From positions 1 through 64,000 of IMG/VR virus record IMGVR_UViG_3300012930_000012: 64,000 nt of DNA; one strand, written 5' to 3'. The notes under the pieces are model-generated. The model had not been told where the DNA came from, made no database searches, and saw nothing but the letters and a program-made list of their open reading frames with translations. Of the stretch, positions 56,846 to 64,000 are shown piece by piece (the first letter of the stretch is position 1; each line of letters starts with the position of its first letter). Source of the DNA: a virus. The position numbers and the translations under genes are program-made.

Positions 56846-57537
56846 CAGTTTAGCGACTGAATAGCCGCGAACTGCGTCGTGATGGATCCCGCGGTCGTGC
56901 CCCAAATGATTGACACACCGATGCCCGTAGCAATGCCTACATCGACTGTAGCGACCGACGTACCACCCATCGTGAGAACAAACGGCGCGGACCCGGTTGT
57001 AAGCAAGCCCTGAGTCTTGAATTCGCCCCAACCGATAAAGGTCGAGTTCGCACCGGCCGTTGCCGAGACAGCGCGACAGAGGACATAAAGATCAAGAAGC
57101 CATGGACGGTTGGTTGTGGCGCCGGGCGAGAAGAGCGCACCGGAGGCGCCAAGTGACGAGCTAGTGACGAGAAGACCCACACGTGGCGTGAGGGTTATAG
57201 AGCCAGTGGAGGCCGGCAATGTGATGATGCCACCCGCCGTTATTTTGTAGACCTTCCCCGGTTGGGCATCATTGGCGTTGATTGGTGTGTTAATGGCAAC
57301 GGGCCAGAGGAGAGCTTCTGTCGTCACCGTCGAGTAGGTAAGCAAATCAGCCAAAATTGGCGGCTGGATTAAGTCCATGAAATTTTGCCGGGACATCATA
57401 GCCCAGGCGGAATCCGGCACTATCGACCGAATGATAGCCGGAGACTTGGGAACGAACGGAGCCCGCAAACGGACGGCGCTTACATCGATCTTTTTGATCC
57501 GATCATGGTCAGCTGGTTTGAGTATCATGGCAATCAC
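56845..57537 (-). CDS. Tail fibre/appendage protein (230 aa)
   Basis: GTG 57537 overlaps upstream stop. After ~80 mixed residues (ILKPADHDRIKKIDVSAVRL), a jelly-roll-like beta domain follows (GKVYKITAGGIITLPASTGS; WLLDLYVLCRAVSATAGANS; FIGWGEFKTQG). Such domains occur at tips of phage fibres. Probable receptor-binding subunit. Confidence 0.55.
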   Translation of the reverse strand: MIAMILKPADHDRIKKIDVSAVRLRAPFVPKSPAIIRSIVPDSAWAMMSRQNFMDLIQPPILADLLTYSTVTTEALLWPVAINTPINANDAQPGKVYKITAGGIITLPASTGSITLTPRVGLLVTSSSLGASGALFSPGATTNRPWLLDLYVLCRAVSATAGANSTFIGWGEFKTQGLLTTGSAPFVLTMGGTSVATVDVGIATGIGVSIIWGTTAGSITTQFAAIQSLN

Positions 57538-57989
57538 CCTGGGACAAACTTAAGACCGAACGTGAAGGCAATGCTGTCGGCGGACACCACGTTGACTGCG
57601 GAAAATACCGAGCGGATGAGCATATTGCCCGCCGATACCGCATCAAAGAGCCCAGCCTCAGTAATAGCGAGGGTAGAGCCCGCCGTTACCGTGCCAGCCA
57701 CCTGGTAGTTATCATTGGTGTTGGTCACGGTCGTGCGCGATTCGGTGCCCACAGTGCGCCCACCGGCCGTGGTGGGAGCACTCTCTGTTTGAAGCGCCGT
57801 ATCGGTGACCGCCGCGGCGTTGGTGCCGATGCCCCAGCCAATATTCTTGGGTGCCGTACCGGCTTGGATGATGCGGTTGGTCACAATGGCTGCGCCCGCG
57901 TTGGTAAACACGGTCGCCAATAAGATGATGCCGCCGGCAATGGCGCCGCGCAGCGCCCCTTTAAGGGAACCCAATGCTCTGGTGTTCAA
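57534..57989 (-). CDS. Tail fibre domain protein (151 aa)
   Basis: The N-terminal hydrophobic LRGAIAGGIILLATVFTNAG is not a clear signal peptide. IGWGIGTNAAAVTDTALQTE, SRTTVTNTNDNYQVAGTVTA and AITEAGLFDAVSAGNMLIRS then VFSAVNV match a phage fibre domain I know well from many tail fibres. Likely structural part of the receptor-binding complex. Confidence 0.65.
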   Translation of the reverse strand: MNTRALGSLKGALRGAIAGGIILLATVFTNAGAAIVTNRIIQAGTAPKNIGWGIGTNAAAVTDTALQTESAPTTAGGRTVGTESRTTVTNTNDNYQVAGTVTAGSTLAITEAGLFDAVSAGNMLIRSVFSAVNVVSADSIAFTFGLKFVPG

Positions 57990-58238
57990 TTAAGCCTCCT
58001 TGGTCCAACTGTGGACGACGACCGAGTCTATCGCAAAGACTTCGGCGATGCGCTTGCGATCCTCGGCTGTCGGAGTTAATTCGCGCAGCGTAATGGTGTG
58101 GGTGTCCCGCGGATCGACGGGCACAAGTTCAATAATGGAGCACGGCATGTCTCCCTCGATGTCGTGTCCCTCCGGCGTCTTGGCCGGCACCTTAACGGTG
58201 GTGTCGTGCCGGCTGTGCACTGTGTACTTCTTTCCCAT
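57990..58238 (-). CDS. Small hypothetical protein (82 aa)
   Basis: ATG 58238 (MGKKYTVHSRHDTTVKVPAK) nine bases after GGAG is preferred to upstream ATGs. Beta-rich then helical (ELTPTAEDRKRIAEVFAIDS). Encoded between fibre genes; may be an assembly factor. Confidence 0.5.
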   Translation of the reverse strand: MGKKYTVHSRHDTTVKVPAKTPEGHDIEGDMPCSIIELVPVDPRDTHTITLRELTPTAEDRKRIAEVFAIDSVVVHSWTKEA

Positions 58239-58243
58239 GGGTA

Positions 58244-58510
58244 TCATCTCCTTTCGATGAATTTGGCCAGATCCTTGAGTCTTGCAGCAAACCAAAACAA
58301 GAGCCGAGCTAACGGCGGCACCTCCGCCGTAACCTCAGCTTTGACCAACTGATGGTCCGTCAAGTTGGGCGCCCCCTGTCCGCACGCCGGGCACGCTGCC
58401 AGCGCCCGAGGATTGGCGGCGCCGCACGCCGGGCACGCCGGGATACGGACCAAACCCAGCTGAGCCTCGAACCGAACCTCCCGCTCACCTTTCTTGTTGG
58501 TTACGGTCAT
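58244..58510 (-). CDS. Double zinc-ribbon small protein (88 aa)
   Basis: CPACGAANPRALAACPACGQ gives two CxxC pairs 11 residues apart, a classic four-Cys zinc ribbon. The C-terminal LARLLFWFAARLKDLAKFIE is an amphipathic helix that might touch membrane. Sits in the fibre operon; role unknown. Confidence 0.55.
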   Translation of the reverse strand: MTVTNKKGEREVRFEAQLGLVRIPACPACGAANPRALAACPACGQGAPNLTDHQLVKAEVTAEVPPLARLLFWFAARLKDLAKFIERR

Positions 58511-59499
58511 GAAAGAACACCTTCCGCGTCTTGCTCGTTTCTAATAAGTCCACGTGCCGCCAATTGGGGAGATATTACACCGGCACCGAAGAACAGGGGG
58601 GAGGTCGTGGCTGCCCCAGAATCCTTGGGGGATAGTGCTTCGTTTATGAATGCCGCCATGACGGCGCGGGCGCTAAACACATCGAGGGGTTCCAGCGTTT
58701 CCGCTACGTCAGCCTGAAAGAAGAACCCGGCCGTTTGCGCATCTTCTAATGATAGGGTCTCCTGTACAAAGGAAACCATGTGCTGGTTTGCCGACACCTC
58801 ATCAAGAGGGTTAACGACTTCTTCGATGAAAGAGGCAAAAGTTTGGCTAGTTGAGAATGCATCGGTCGGCGTCACGTTTTCTTGTATGGAAGCGCTCGCC
58901 CTTAATGCGGCGGAGAACGTAGCAACAGGCGTTAAGGTTTCTTGAATGGAGGCGCTTGTCAGTAACGCGGCTGAAACTGTGTCAGCAAGCGTTAGGGTTT
59001 CTTGGATGGACGCTATATAGGTGGCGCTGTACTGACTTAATTTCCGACGTTGTAACGGATACGGGCGGCCGGCGTAGTTGTGTAGAATGTAGTCTTGCCG
59101 GGCAAAAGCGACGAGCCGGTCCTTGCCCTTGCCTGGTGGCGGTCCTTTAGGTGGCTTGGGTGGCGGCTTGTGCGGTGGGGGAATAAAAGGCGGTGGTAGA
59201 GGCCCTTCCGATGTTGGCGATGCGCGGAATCTGTGTGGACGTGGAGAAAATCCGTATGGTCCAAAACCATCGTCTTTCTGATAGAATCCAATGGGTGACC
59301 GGGCAGCGGCAATCCACGCTTCCACCGCAACCCTGGTGATGTTAACAGTTGTTGCTGGTGCATCAACGGTAACCCAGGCTTCCACGGCCAGGCGAGTGAC
59401 CCGCGCGAAGTTGCCGGCAGGGCCGGTTTGTATAGTCTCCTGCGGGCGAAATCTCCAAGGTGGAACGCCGAGGAAGCTGGGAGGTCCGATACTGGCCAT
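58507..59499 (-). CDS. Tail fibre with Pro-rich hinge and seven ~22-residue repeats
   Basis: 330 residues in three parts: two copies of R-L/V-AVEAW-(V/I) near the N-terminus; a Pro/Lys/Gly hinge (~95-125, PPHKPPPKPPKGPPPGK); then seven units like ASIQETLTLADTVSAALLTS, with E, L/P and D at fixed places. Repeats of this kind form elongated beta-structures in phage appendages. The C-terminus (FFGAGVISPQLAARGLIRNE) may be the tip. Confidence 0.6.
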   Translation of the reverse strand: MASIGPPSFLGVPPWRFRPQETIQTGPAGNFARVTRLAVEAWVTVDAPATTVNITRVAVEAWIAAARSPIGFYQKDDGFGPYGFSPRPHRFRASPTSEGPLPPPFIPPPHKPPPKPPKGPPPGKGKDRLVAFARQDYILHNYAGRPYPLQRRKLSQYSATYIASIQETLTLADTVSAALLTSASIQETLTPVATFSAALRASASIQENVTPTDAFSTSQTFASFIEEVVNPLDEVSANQHMVSFVQETLSLEDAQTAGFFFQADVAETLEPLDVFSARAVMAAFINEALSPKDSGAATTSPLFFGAGVISPQLAARGLIRNEQDAEGVLS

Positions 59500-59509
59500 T
59501 CATTCACGA

Positions 59510-60169
59510 TCAGTTCAAGCTCTCATACGTAGCTTGCTGAATTTGAATGTTCGTTGGGTTGGTGTTAACGGAGAATTGCGCCGTCACGGAAAGCGCCGTC
59601 GCCGACACGAGATCCAATGTGCCAACCGCGGCCTGGCCCGAGGCAGGGATCAGGTCAACGCGTCCGGTAACCGAGGCCGATAAACCAAGGCAACACCACC
59701 CTGAAACAATAAGCGTGCCGGGGTTTCCCTTCGTCCGGCAAGTAAGCCTAAGCTGTATAATGACTTGAGCATTCGTCTGTGCTACAATGTTCAAAGCAAT
59801 GGCCGCGCTGGCAACCAAGAGCGTGCCGGCGACGCCACCCCAGCGACAACGGAACGTGAGCGTGCCGGGGGTTGTTACCACGTTGCTCATCTTGCCGATG
59901 AGGGTGATCTGAATCGTTCTTCCCTCAACCAAGTAGTTTGCCGGCACGGTGAAATCGGGAACAAGAACCGTCTCGGCCGTACTGTTGCTTATTTGCGTTG
60001 CATCAGTAACCGAGGCGGAGAGGGTTTCCTCCCAGGAATTCGTGGACATTCTGGCATACTGGGATGGACTAACCTTTGATATGATCGCCCGCAAAGGAAC
60101 GTAGCGTGGAAGCTCGACCTTTGATATGATTATAGAGGGGGCTACACCGGACATGAGTTGATGCTTCAT
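59510..60169 (-). CDS. Tail fibre / appendage protein with jelly-roll domain (219 aa)
   Basis: Starts MKHQLMSGVAPSIIISKVEL after AGAGGA. From ~60 a regular beta pattern (AETVLVPDFTVPANYLVEGR; GTLTFRCRWGGVAGTLLVAS; AQVIIQLRLTCRTKG) like the jelly-roll heads of fibres. An internal ATG at residue 41 is an alternative start. Probably an exposed virion protein. Confidence 0.55.
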   Translation of the reverse strand: MKHQLMSGVAPSIIISKVELPRYVPLRAIISKVSPSQYARMSTNSWEETLSASVTDATQISNSTAETVLVPDFTVPANYLVEGRTIQITLIGKMSNVVTTPGTLTFRCRWGGVAGTLLVASAAIALNIVAQTNAQVIIQLRLTCRTKGNPGTLIVSGWCCLGLSASVTGRVDLIPASGQAAVGTLDLVSATALSVTAQFSVNTNPTNIQIQQATYESLN

Positions 60170-60182
60170 TTTGATTTTCCTC

Positions 60183-61706
60183 TTACGATGAAACCTTTGG
60201 CCCTATTTGAAGAGCATTGACGGCGGCCGGTAACCACGCCAAGCCGGTGGCGGGATCAGTGCTCTTGAATGAATTGAACTGCGAGAACGAGGTGGTCAGC
60301 GCGTACTCGGTGCTGTCAAAAGCAACACCCCCAGAGCTGGCCGTGATCTTAAAGCCCCTTGCGGTAGCTTGAGACTTCTGCACCAGTGCCCGCAAGTTAA
60401 CGCCTACCACACTTGCCGGCGTGTACCAGAGCCCAAAGATATTATAGAGGTCCGAGTGGCCAACAACATTGTCTTGGAGGTAGGTGGTGAGCGTATCTTG
60501 AAATTCGTCACTCACGCAACCAGCATTGTTCGCGGTTAGCGTGACTGATATTGTAGGCGATTGGGCTGCCGGCGCCGCCACGTTGAGCCCGGTCAAGGAG
60601 TTGGGGAAGCCAGACACGTAGCTCCCCGTATAAACGAACTCGGTTCCACCGCTGGTCGAGCTTACCGTACAGTTGGTGTCTGTTAGAATGGCGAAGAAGT
60701 ATGAATAACCCTTCATCATCCCAACTGGGTTGGCGAACGTTGCCGTATTGGCCCCAGTGGCCGGGTTGACAATTTCATTTGAGACCGCGATCAGCGTCCC
60801 CGGCTGGTTGTCCGGCACACCCCCCTGAACATTACCATCCGCCAGGTAAAGGGCTATCTTGGCCTTCCCCGTGAACCCCGCATTCATAGCAAAGGTGCAG
60901 GAGGAAAACACACCCCCCTGGGTCACGGAAAATCTAGTGGTCGTCCACAGCTGATTGGCCACAATGGCCCGGGTTGAGTTTGAGGTCGATATGCCAGCAA
61001 CCAAGCTGCCTGTACTTACCCGGGCAAAGGCCGTAGAGATATCCAAAGTCGGCGGGAGCTGAACAGCTCTAACATCCCCAATCCAATCATTGGGCGTGTC
61101 GCTAACGTTGCCGTTATAAAAGAGAAGATCATCGAACCTGGTGAACGATCCCGACTCCTTGCGCAAGCAGACGGCGTTCGCGTAGTTGTTGGCTGTACCG
61201 CCGCGGGTGTTGACGCCCGTGACGACGTACGTGTCCGACGTGGCCCCGTCCTTTCTGATGTGGACCTCGCCGGCCGTGTTGTGAATGATCGCCTTGATCT
61301 GAAACTGGTGCCAATCGTTGGCCACCGGGAGCGCGCCCAGGAAGGTGGCCAGCACGGCCCCGCCCACGGCCCCGGAGTAAACGACGATCGAACCGTTGCC
61401 CTGGAACGCCACCGTGCACTGAGCCGTACCGCCGTCCCTGAAGGCAACCGCTATCATGGCCACCGCGGCTGTGTTCACGGTCGCAACCGCGATGCTGGCG
61501 AACCATGTGGCTTCGTTCGTGCTCCCGGTCTTGGTAAAACAATCTCCGGCAAACCCGGAGTTGTTTATGAGGATGCACTGACCCGTTCCAAAGCGGGTGA
61601 ACGTGGCATCGATGTTGGCCCCAACACCCGAGGTCTCCCAAAAATTGGCCCCGCCATCCGTGACGGCAGCGTACCAATCAAAGCCATCGCCGATGAAATA
61701 CGTCAT
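60183..61706 (-). CDS. Large adhesin/fibre with ConA-like lectin fold (507 aa)
   Basis: The first ~210 residues have the LamG/concanavalin-like pattern: FRDGGTAQCTVAFQGNGSIV, NDWHQFQIKAIIHNTAGEVH and FTRFDDLLFYNGNVSDTPND followed by WIGDVRAVQLPP. Later parts are further beta-domains with Cys pairs. Such proteins bind glycans at the cell surface. The largest fibre gene seen here and a likely host-range determinant. Confidence 0.6.
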   Translation of the reverse strand: MTYFIGDGFDWYAAVTDGGANFWETSGVGANIDATFTRFGTGQCILINNSGFAGDCFTKTGSTNEATWFASIAVATVNTAAVAMIAVAFRDGGTAQCTVAFQGNGSIVVYSGAVGGAVLATFLGALPVANDWHQFQIKAIIHNTAGEVHIRKDGATSDTYVVTGVNTRGGTANNYANAVCLRKESGSFTRFDDLLFYNGNVSDTPNDWIGDVRAVQLPPTLDISTAFARVSTGSLVAGISTSNSTRAIVANQLWTTTRFSVTQGGVFSSCTFAMNAGFTGKAKIALYLADGNVQGGVPDNQPGTLIAVSNEIVNPATGANTATFANPVGMMKGYSYFFAILTDTNCTVSSTSGGTEFVYTGSYVSGFPNSLTGLNVAAPAAQSPTISVTLTANNAGCVSDEFQDTLTTYLQDNVVGHSDLYNIFGLWYTPASVVGVNLRALVQKSQATARGFKITASSGGVAFDSTEYALTTSFSQFNSFKSTDPATGLAWLPAAVNALQIGPKVSS

Positions 61707-62204
61707 TTACCCACGCTCTACGTAATCCAGCCCACCGGAAAGATGCACTGTGCCAGACGGAGCGTTTAACAGCTCAAACACGACCGCCTGCTGCAATGTG
61801 TTGTTGCACGGTATGGGTATTGGCTCTTGCCCCTCCGAGGCGGAGTCGAACCCGGTGTTGACGTAGCAGCTCTGCTCATCCAAAGTTACCGCGGTGCCGT
61901 TCGTCCCGGACTTGGATGTATCGTTCGTGTGCGCCGTACATTTGGCGGCCGAGTCCCCGGGATCCAGGGGGGTGGGCGTTGGGGTTGCGCCGCCGGACCC
62001 TGGCGTGACCGTTGCCGGCAAGAAGCGCAGCCGGAGCGCCATCATCTGGGGCGACGGAACTGCTACATCCGTGGCGCACACCCAATAGCGCACGATGTCG
62101 ATGGCTTTGAAGTTGGCCACGCTTGTGGGAAGCAATAGCGTGACGAGATCCTGGGGTTGCCCGGCGAGTACTTGTTCAAATGGGATTCGATAGAGTCTGG
62201 GCAT
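61707..62204 (-). CDS. Virion protein with Pro/Thr linker (165 aa)
   Basis: Starts MPRLYRIPFEQVLAGQPQDL; the N-terminal half is a beta domain, then GGATPTPTPLDPGDSAAKCT linker and a short Cys-containing end (SCYVNTGFDSASEGQEPIPI). Abuts the lectin-like gene. Probably a fibre-attached structural protein. Confidence 0.5.
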   Translation of the reverse strand: MPRLYRIPFEQVLAGQPQDLVTLLLPTSVANFKAIDIVRYWVCATDVAVPSPQMMALRLRFLPATVTPGSGGATPTPTPLDPGDSAAKCTAHTNDTSKSGTNGTAVTLDEQSCYVNTGFDSASEGQEPIPIPCNNTLQQAVVFELLNAPSGTVHLSGGLDYVERG

Positions 62205-62205
62205 A

Positions 62206-63039
62206 TCACATACTCAACTGCCAAGAGACATTAAGCTGGTCGCCCCCAAACACAGCACGGTCTCCTGTAAGAAATAGCCCGGCGGAAAAAAGTATGCCGG
62301 TGGTGCTGTCGATGGTACTGACGGCACCCGCACCGAATACCAAGAAGGCACCCTTAACCGTGCCGGTGCCGGTGAATGTGAAGTTTACGGCCACGGAGGT
62401 GGCCTTAACCCCGCCGGCCGCGGCGGAGAAGGCAACTGTTCCTCTGGGGGCGGTGTATGTTGGCGGGTTGGCAAGTCCGGCTTCCAGCCAGCCACCGTGC
62501 GCGGTCATAGTGTCGCTGAGCTTGATACCGTAGGTGACGTTGCCGCCCGTAATGGTGCTGGCGCCGAGGCCAATCGTGCCGGTGAAATTGAGCGTCGTGC
62601 CCGTCGTGCCGGCGGTGGCCACCCAGGTACCGTTGAGGCCGGCGAAGCCCCCCGTGCCGGTAAGAGTGTTGAGCGTAAACGAATCGCCGACGGCCAGGTT
62701 GTGGTTGCCGGCGGTGGTGATGTTGACGGCGCCCGTGCCGTTGTTGTAGGTGCCGCTCGTAATCGTCGTGATAGTGGGGCTGTACCCGGTTAAGGCTATG
62801 AGCCCCATGAAGGGTCCGGTCACGCTGTAGGCGGAGCCGGATAATGATTGATCCTCCATCGCGTTCTTGCCAACGGTGACGACGAGATTTGGAAATTCCT
62901 CTCGCCACACAACTTTGCCTTCACGCACAAGCTCGGCTGTGAACACGCCACAGGGTTTCAGCTTTTCAGCAACGCCACAAACTCCGACGAGCGCCGCATC
63001 CACGCTGTCATCTGCATTAAGTGTCTCGCCCATGTTCAC
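62206..63039 (-). CDS. Tail structural protein with shared beta-module
   Basis: GTG 63039 is nine bases from AAGGAG; ATG 63033 is also possible. About 277 residues. EKLKPCGVFTAELVREGKVV and WREEFPNLVVTVGKNAMEDQ begin a phage tail-type domain; an inserted module follows (TTAGNHNLAVGDSFTLNTLT; FAGLNGTWVATAGTTGTTLN; IGLGASTITGGNVTYG) related to those in the sheath and the 10281 gene. The rest (GWLEAGLANPPTYTAPRGTV) resumes the parent domain. Confidence 0.55.
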   Translation of the reverse strand: MNMGETLNADDSVDAALVGVCGVAEKLKPCGVFTAELVREGKVVWREEFPNLVVTVGKNAMEDQSLSGSAYSVTGPFMGLIALTGYSPTITTITSGTYNNGTGAVNITTAGNHNLAVGDSFTLNTLTGTGGFAGLNGTWVATAGTTGTTLNFTGTIGLGASTITGGNVTYGIKLSDTMTAHGGWLEAGLANPPTYTAPRGTVAFSAAAGGVKATSVAVNFTFTGTGTVKGAFLVFGAGAVSTIDSTTGILFSAGLFLTGDRAVFGGDQLNVSWQLSM

Positions 63040-63112
63040 TGTCGTAGTCTCCTTTTGGAGGTATGCGCCCGGCAATGCGCCGGGCGCAGCATCTCATAAA
63101 AGTCGGTACTTT

Positions 63113-63442
63113 TTAAGCGTTGGGAGTGAACGCGATATCGCCGCTGGCCGCCTCGGCCGGGACGACCGTGATGGTGCCCGTGCTCACGATGGTGTCCACG
63201 CCTGGCGTAGGATCGCCCTCGGCCGTGACGGTAACGACAACATCCCCCAGGGCGCCGGCCGCATCCGTGGGCACAAAGTTGGCCGAAAGGCCATCGGGTG
63301 CAACGGTCATATCGAGAACCCCGTCGGTACCCATTGCCCACGTTGGCACGCCAACGATGGCAGCCGGATTGCCTTTCTTATCCTTGTACGACGCCGACGC
63401 GGAAACGCCATTCGAGTCTGATTTGATCGTAATCTGCGACAT
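63113..63442 (-). CDS. Ig-like virion decoration protein (109 aa)
   Basis: ATG 63442 (MSQITIKSDSNGVSASASYK) after AGGAGAAG; an upstream ATG at 63547 with GGGAG would add 35 basic residues. NPAAIVGVPTWAMGTDGVLD and LGDVVVTVTAEGDPTPGVDT follow the Ig-like pattern of small phage decoration proteins. Membrane or enzyme features absent. Confidence 0.5.
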   Translation of the reverse strand: MSQITIKSDSNGVSASASYKDKKGNPAAIVGVPTWAMGTDGVLDMTVAPDGLSANFVPTDAAGALGDVVVTVTAEGDPTPGVDTIVSTGTITVVPAEAASGDIAFTPNA

Positions 63443-63600
63443 GTCTTCTCCTAACGGCGCAAGAAAGAGTTGACCGGACACGGCTCTGTGGCGCTTGCGC
63501 TTTCGCCCTTCACCCCGGCATGTAAAGATATTGAAGACAAGTTTCATCTTTATGACTCCCTTTTCTTTGAGTCACGGCAACACGGCGCTAAGAAAATAGG

Positions 63601-63825
63601 CTAGTAGATGCGAGCAGCGCCCACCTGGCCAAACGGTATGAGCGGCACGCTACCGAGAAGGATGCCGATGCAAAACACACCGGCCGCCACCGTCAAGATG
63701 AGCCACACCAACCACATGAACGGCGCGACGATTGCTACCTTTGATTCAATTACGCCAGCCATCCAGTAAATGACACCGAATACTAGACCATAGATGAACA
63801 GAGTCCAAATAAGGGCGAGCCACAT
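63601..63825 (-). CDS. Small membrane protein, two transmembrane helices (74 aa)
   Basis: Residues 2-24 (WLALIWTLFIYGLVFGVIYW) and 32-58 (IVAPFMWLVWLILTVAAGVF) are long hydrophobic segments. It follows a coiled-coil, possibly spanin-like gene. The pair is suggestive of a lysis cassette with this as holin, but no endolysin is in the window, so the call stays neutral. Confidence 0.5.
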   Translation of the reverse strand: MWLALIWTLFIYGLVFGVIYWMAGVIESKVAIVAPFMWLVWLILTVAAGVFCIGILLGSVPLIPFGQVGAARIY

Positions 63826-63831
63826 GGTTGT

Positions 63832-64000
63832 TCACTCCGGTGTGTTAGGGTCAAAGCGCAACCCGGTGGCGGCCAGCTGAGATTGACACGCCCCAAGTTG
63901 ATTGGTCAACTCTTTGAGCGACACTTGGCTGCTGGTGTATCCAGTCCACCTGGCGGCCTCCTGGAGCCCCGGGATCTTCTCGGTGTGATAGTACCTGGCG
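63832..64000 (-). CDS. 3' end of a coiled-coil, possibly Rz-like spanin gene (cut by window edge)
   Basis: The last 55 codons are visible: ARYYHTEKIPGLQEAARWTG and a helical LKELTNQLGACQSQLAATG before the stop at 63834-63832. The heptad pattern with a single Cys resembles inner-membrane spanins (Rz) near their C-terminus. Only the tail can be seen, so the call is speculative. Confidence 0.35.
   Translation of the reverse strand, partial: ARYYHTEKIPGLQEAARWTGYTSSQVSLKELTNQLGACQSQLAATGLRFDPNTPE

Noticed and set aside
1-64000. CRISPR array, tRNA, integrase, transposase or lysogeny module
   Set aside because: No regular spaced repeats, cloverleaf-like sequence, or recombinase/transposase motifs were seen. 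tRNA search by eye is weak, so a scan with a dedicated tool would be needed to be sure.

Overview
The window is one continuous stretch of a GC-rich genome of a tailed, contractile-tail (myovirus-type) bacteriophage. It carries terminase, portal, a DUF2184-type capsid protein, a DUF3383-type sheath, a tube, a frameshifted chaperone, a tape measure and fibres, with no integrase, repressor/attachment module, rRNA or recognisable tRNA. Genes are tightly packed, and most junctions are ATGA, GTGA, TTGA or TGATG overlaps. The host cannot be read from the sequence; the gene families suggest a Gram-negative, probably proteobacterial, host. No gene clearly marks a temperate life style.

Layout: (1) 1-20233, minus strand, read right to left: a NusG-like factor, terminase small and large subunits, portal, MuF-like protein, a Nudix/prohead-protease/scaffold fusion, capsid, neck and completion proteins, cadherin-like and tail proteins, sheath, tube, chaperone with a -1 frameshift, tape measure, and the start of the baseplate genes at the left edge. 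(2) 20234-20849: an AT-rich divergent intergenic region, probably the control region for both arms. (3) 20850-55069, plus strand: about 65 genes for replication and metabolism (SNF2 helicase, SSB-like protein, AEP primase, ParB-like protein, class II ribonucleotide reductase, two UvrD-type helicases, clamp-like protein, family A DNA polymerase, dCTP deaminase, ThyX-like enzyme, deoxyribonucleotidase, DnaQ exonuclease, VRR-NUC-like nuclease, Toprim protein) plus many small unknowns. (4) 55066-63825 and the partial gene at 63832-64000, minus strand: fibres and adhesins, with small membrane/spanin-like genes at the right edge. A leftward intrinsic terminator lies at 54701-54726. If the genome is circularly permuted, blocks 4 and 1 are one late transcription unit running leftward from about 20.4 kb through the window ends to 54.7 kb.

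How it fits together: the early arm makes nucleotides (RNR, Dcd, ThyX-like, HAD phosphatase), copies DNA (helicases, primase, polymerase, clamp, SSB) and probably modifies it. A predicted alpha-glutamyl/putrescinyl-thymine pyrophosphorylase-like enzyme, a ThyX-like synthase, and an adjacent PLP-enzyme/methyltransferase pair point to hypermodified bases. The late arm starts with a NusG-like gene that could act as antiterminator or processivity factor for a very long operon.

The most unusual points are the putative DNA-hypermodification set, the PLP/MTase pair, the Nudix-protease-scaffold fusion, the phage NusG paralogue, many perfect but unrelated stem-loops inside early genes, a repeated TTTACTYTTGC promoter-like element, and beta-rich modules shared between several virion proteins. 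All functions are read from sequence patterns alone; no database search was run.
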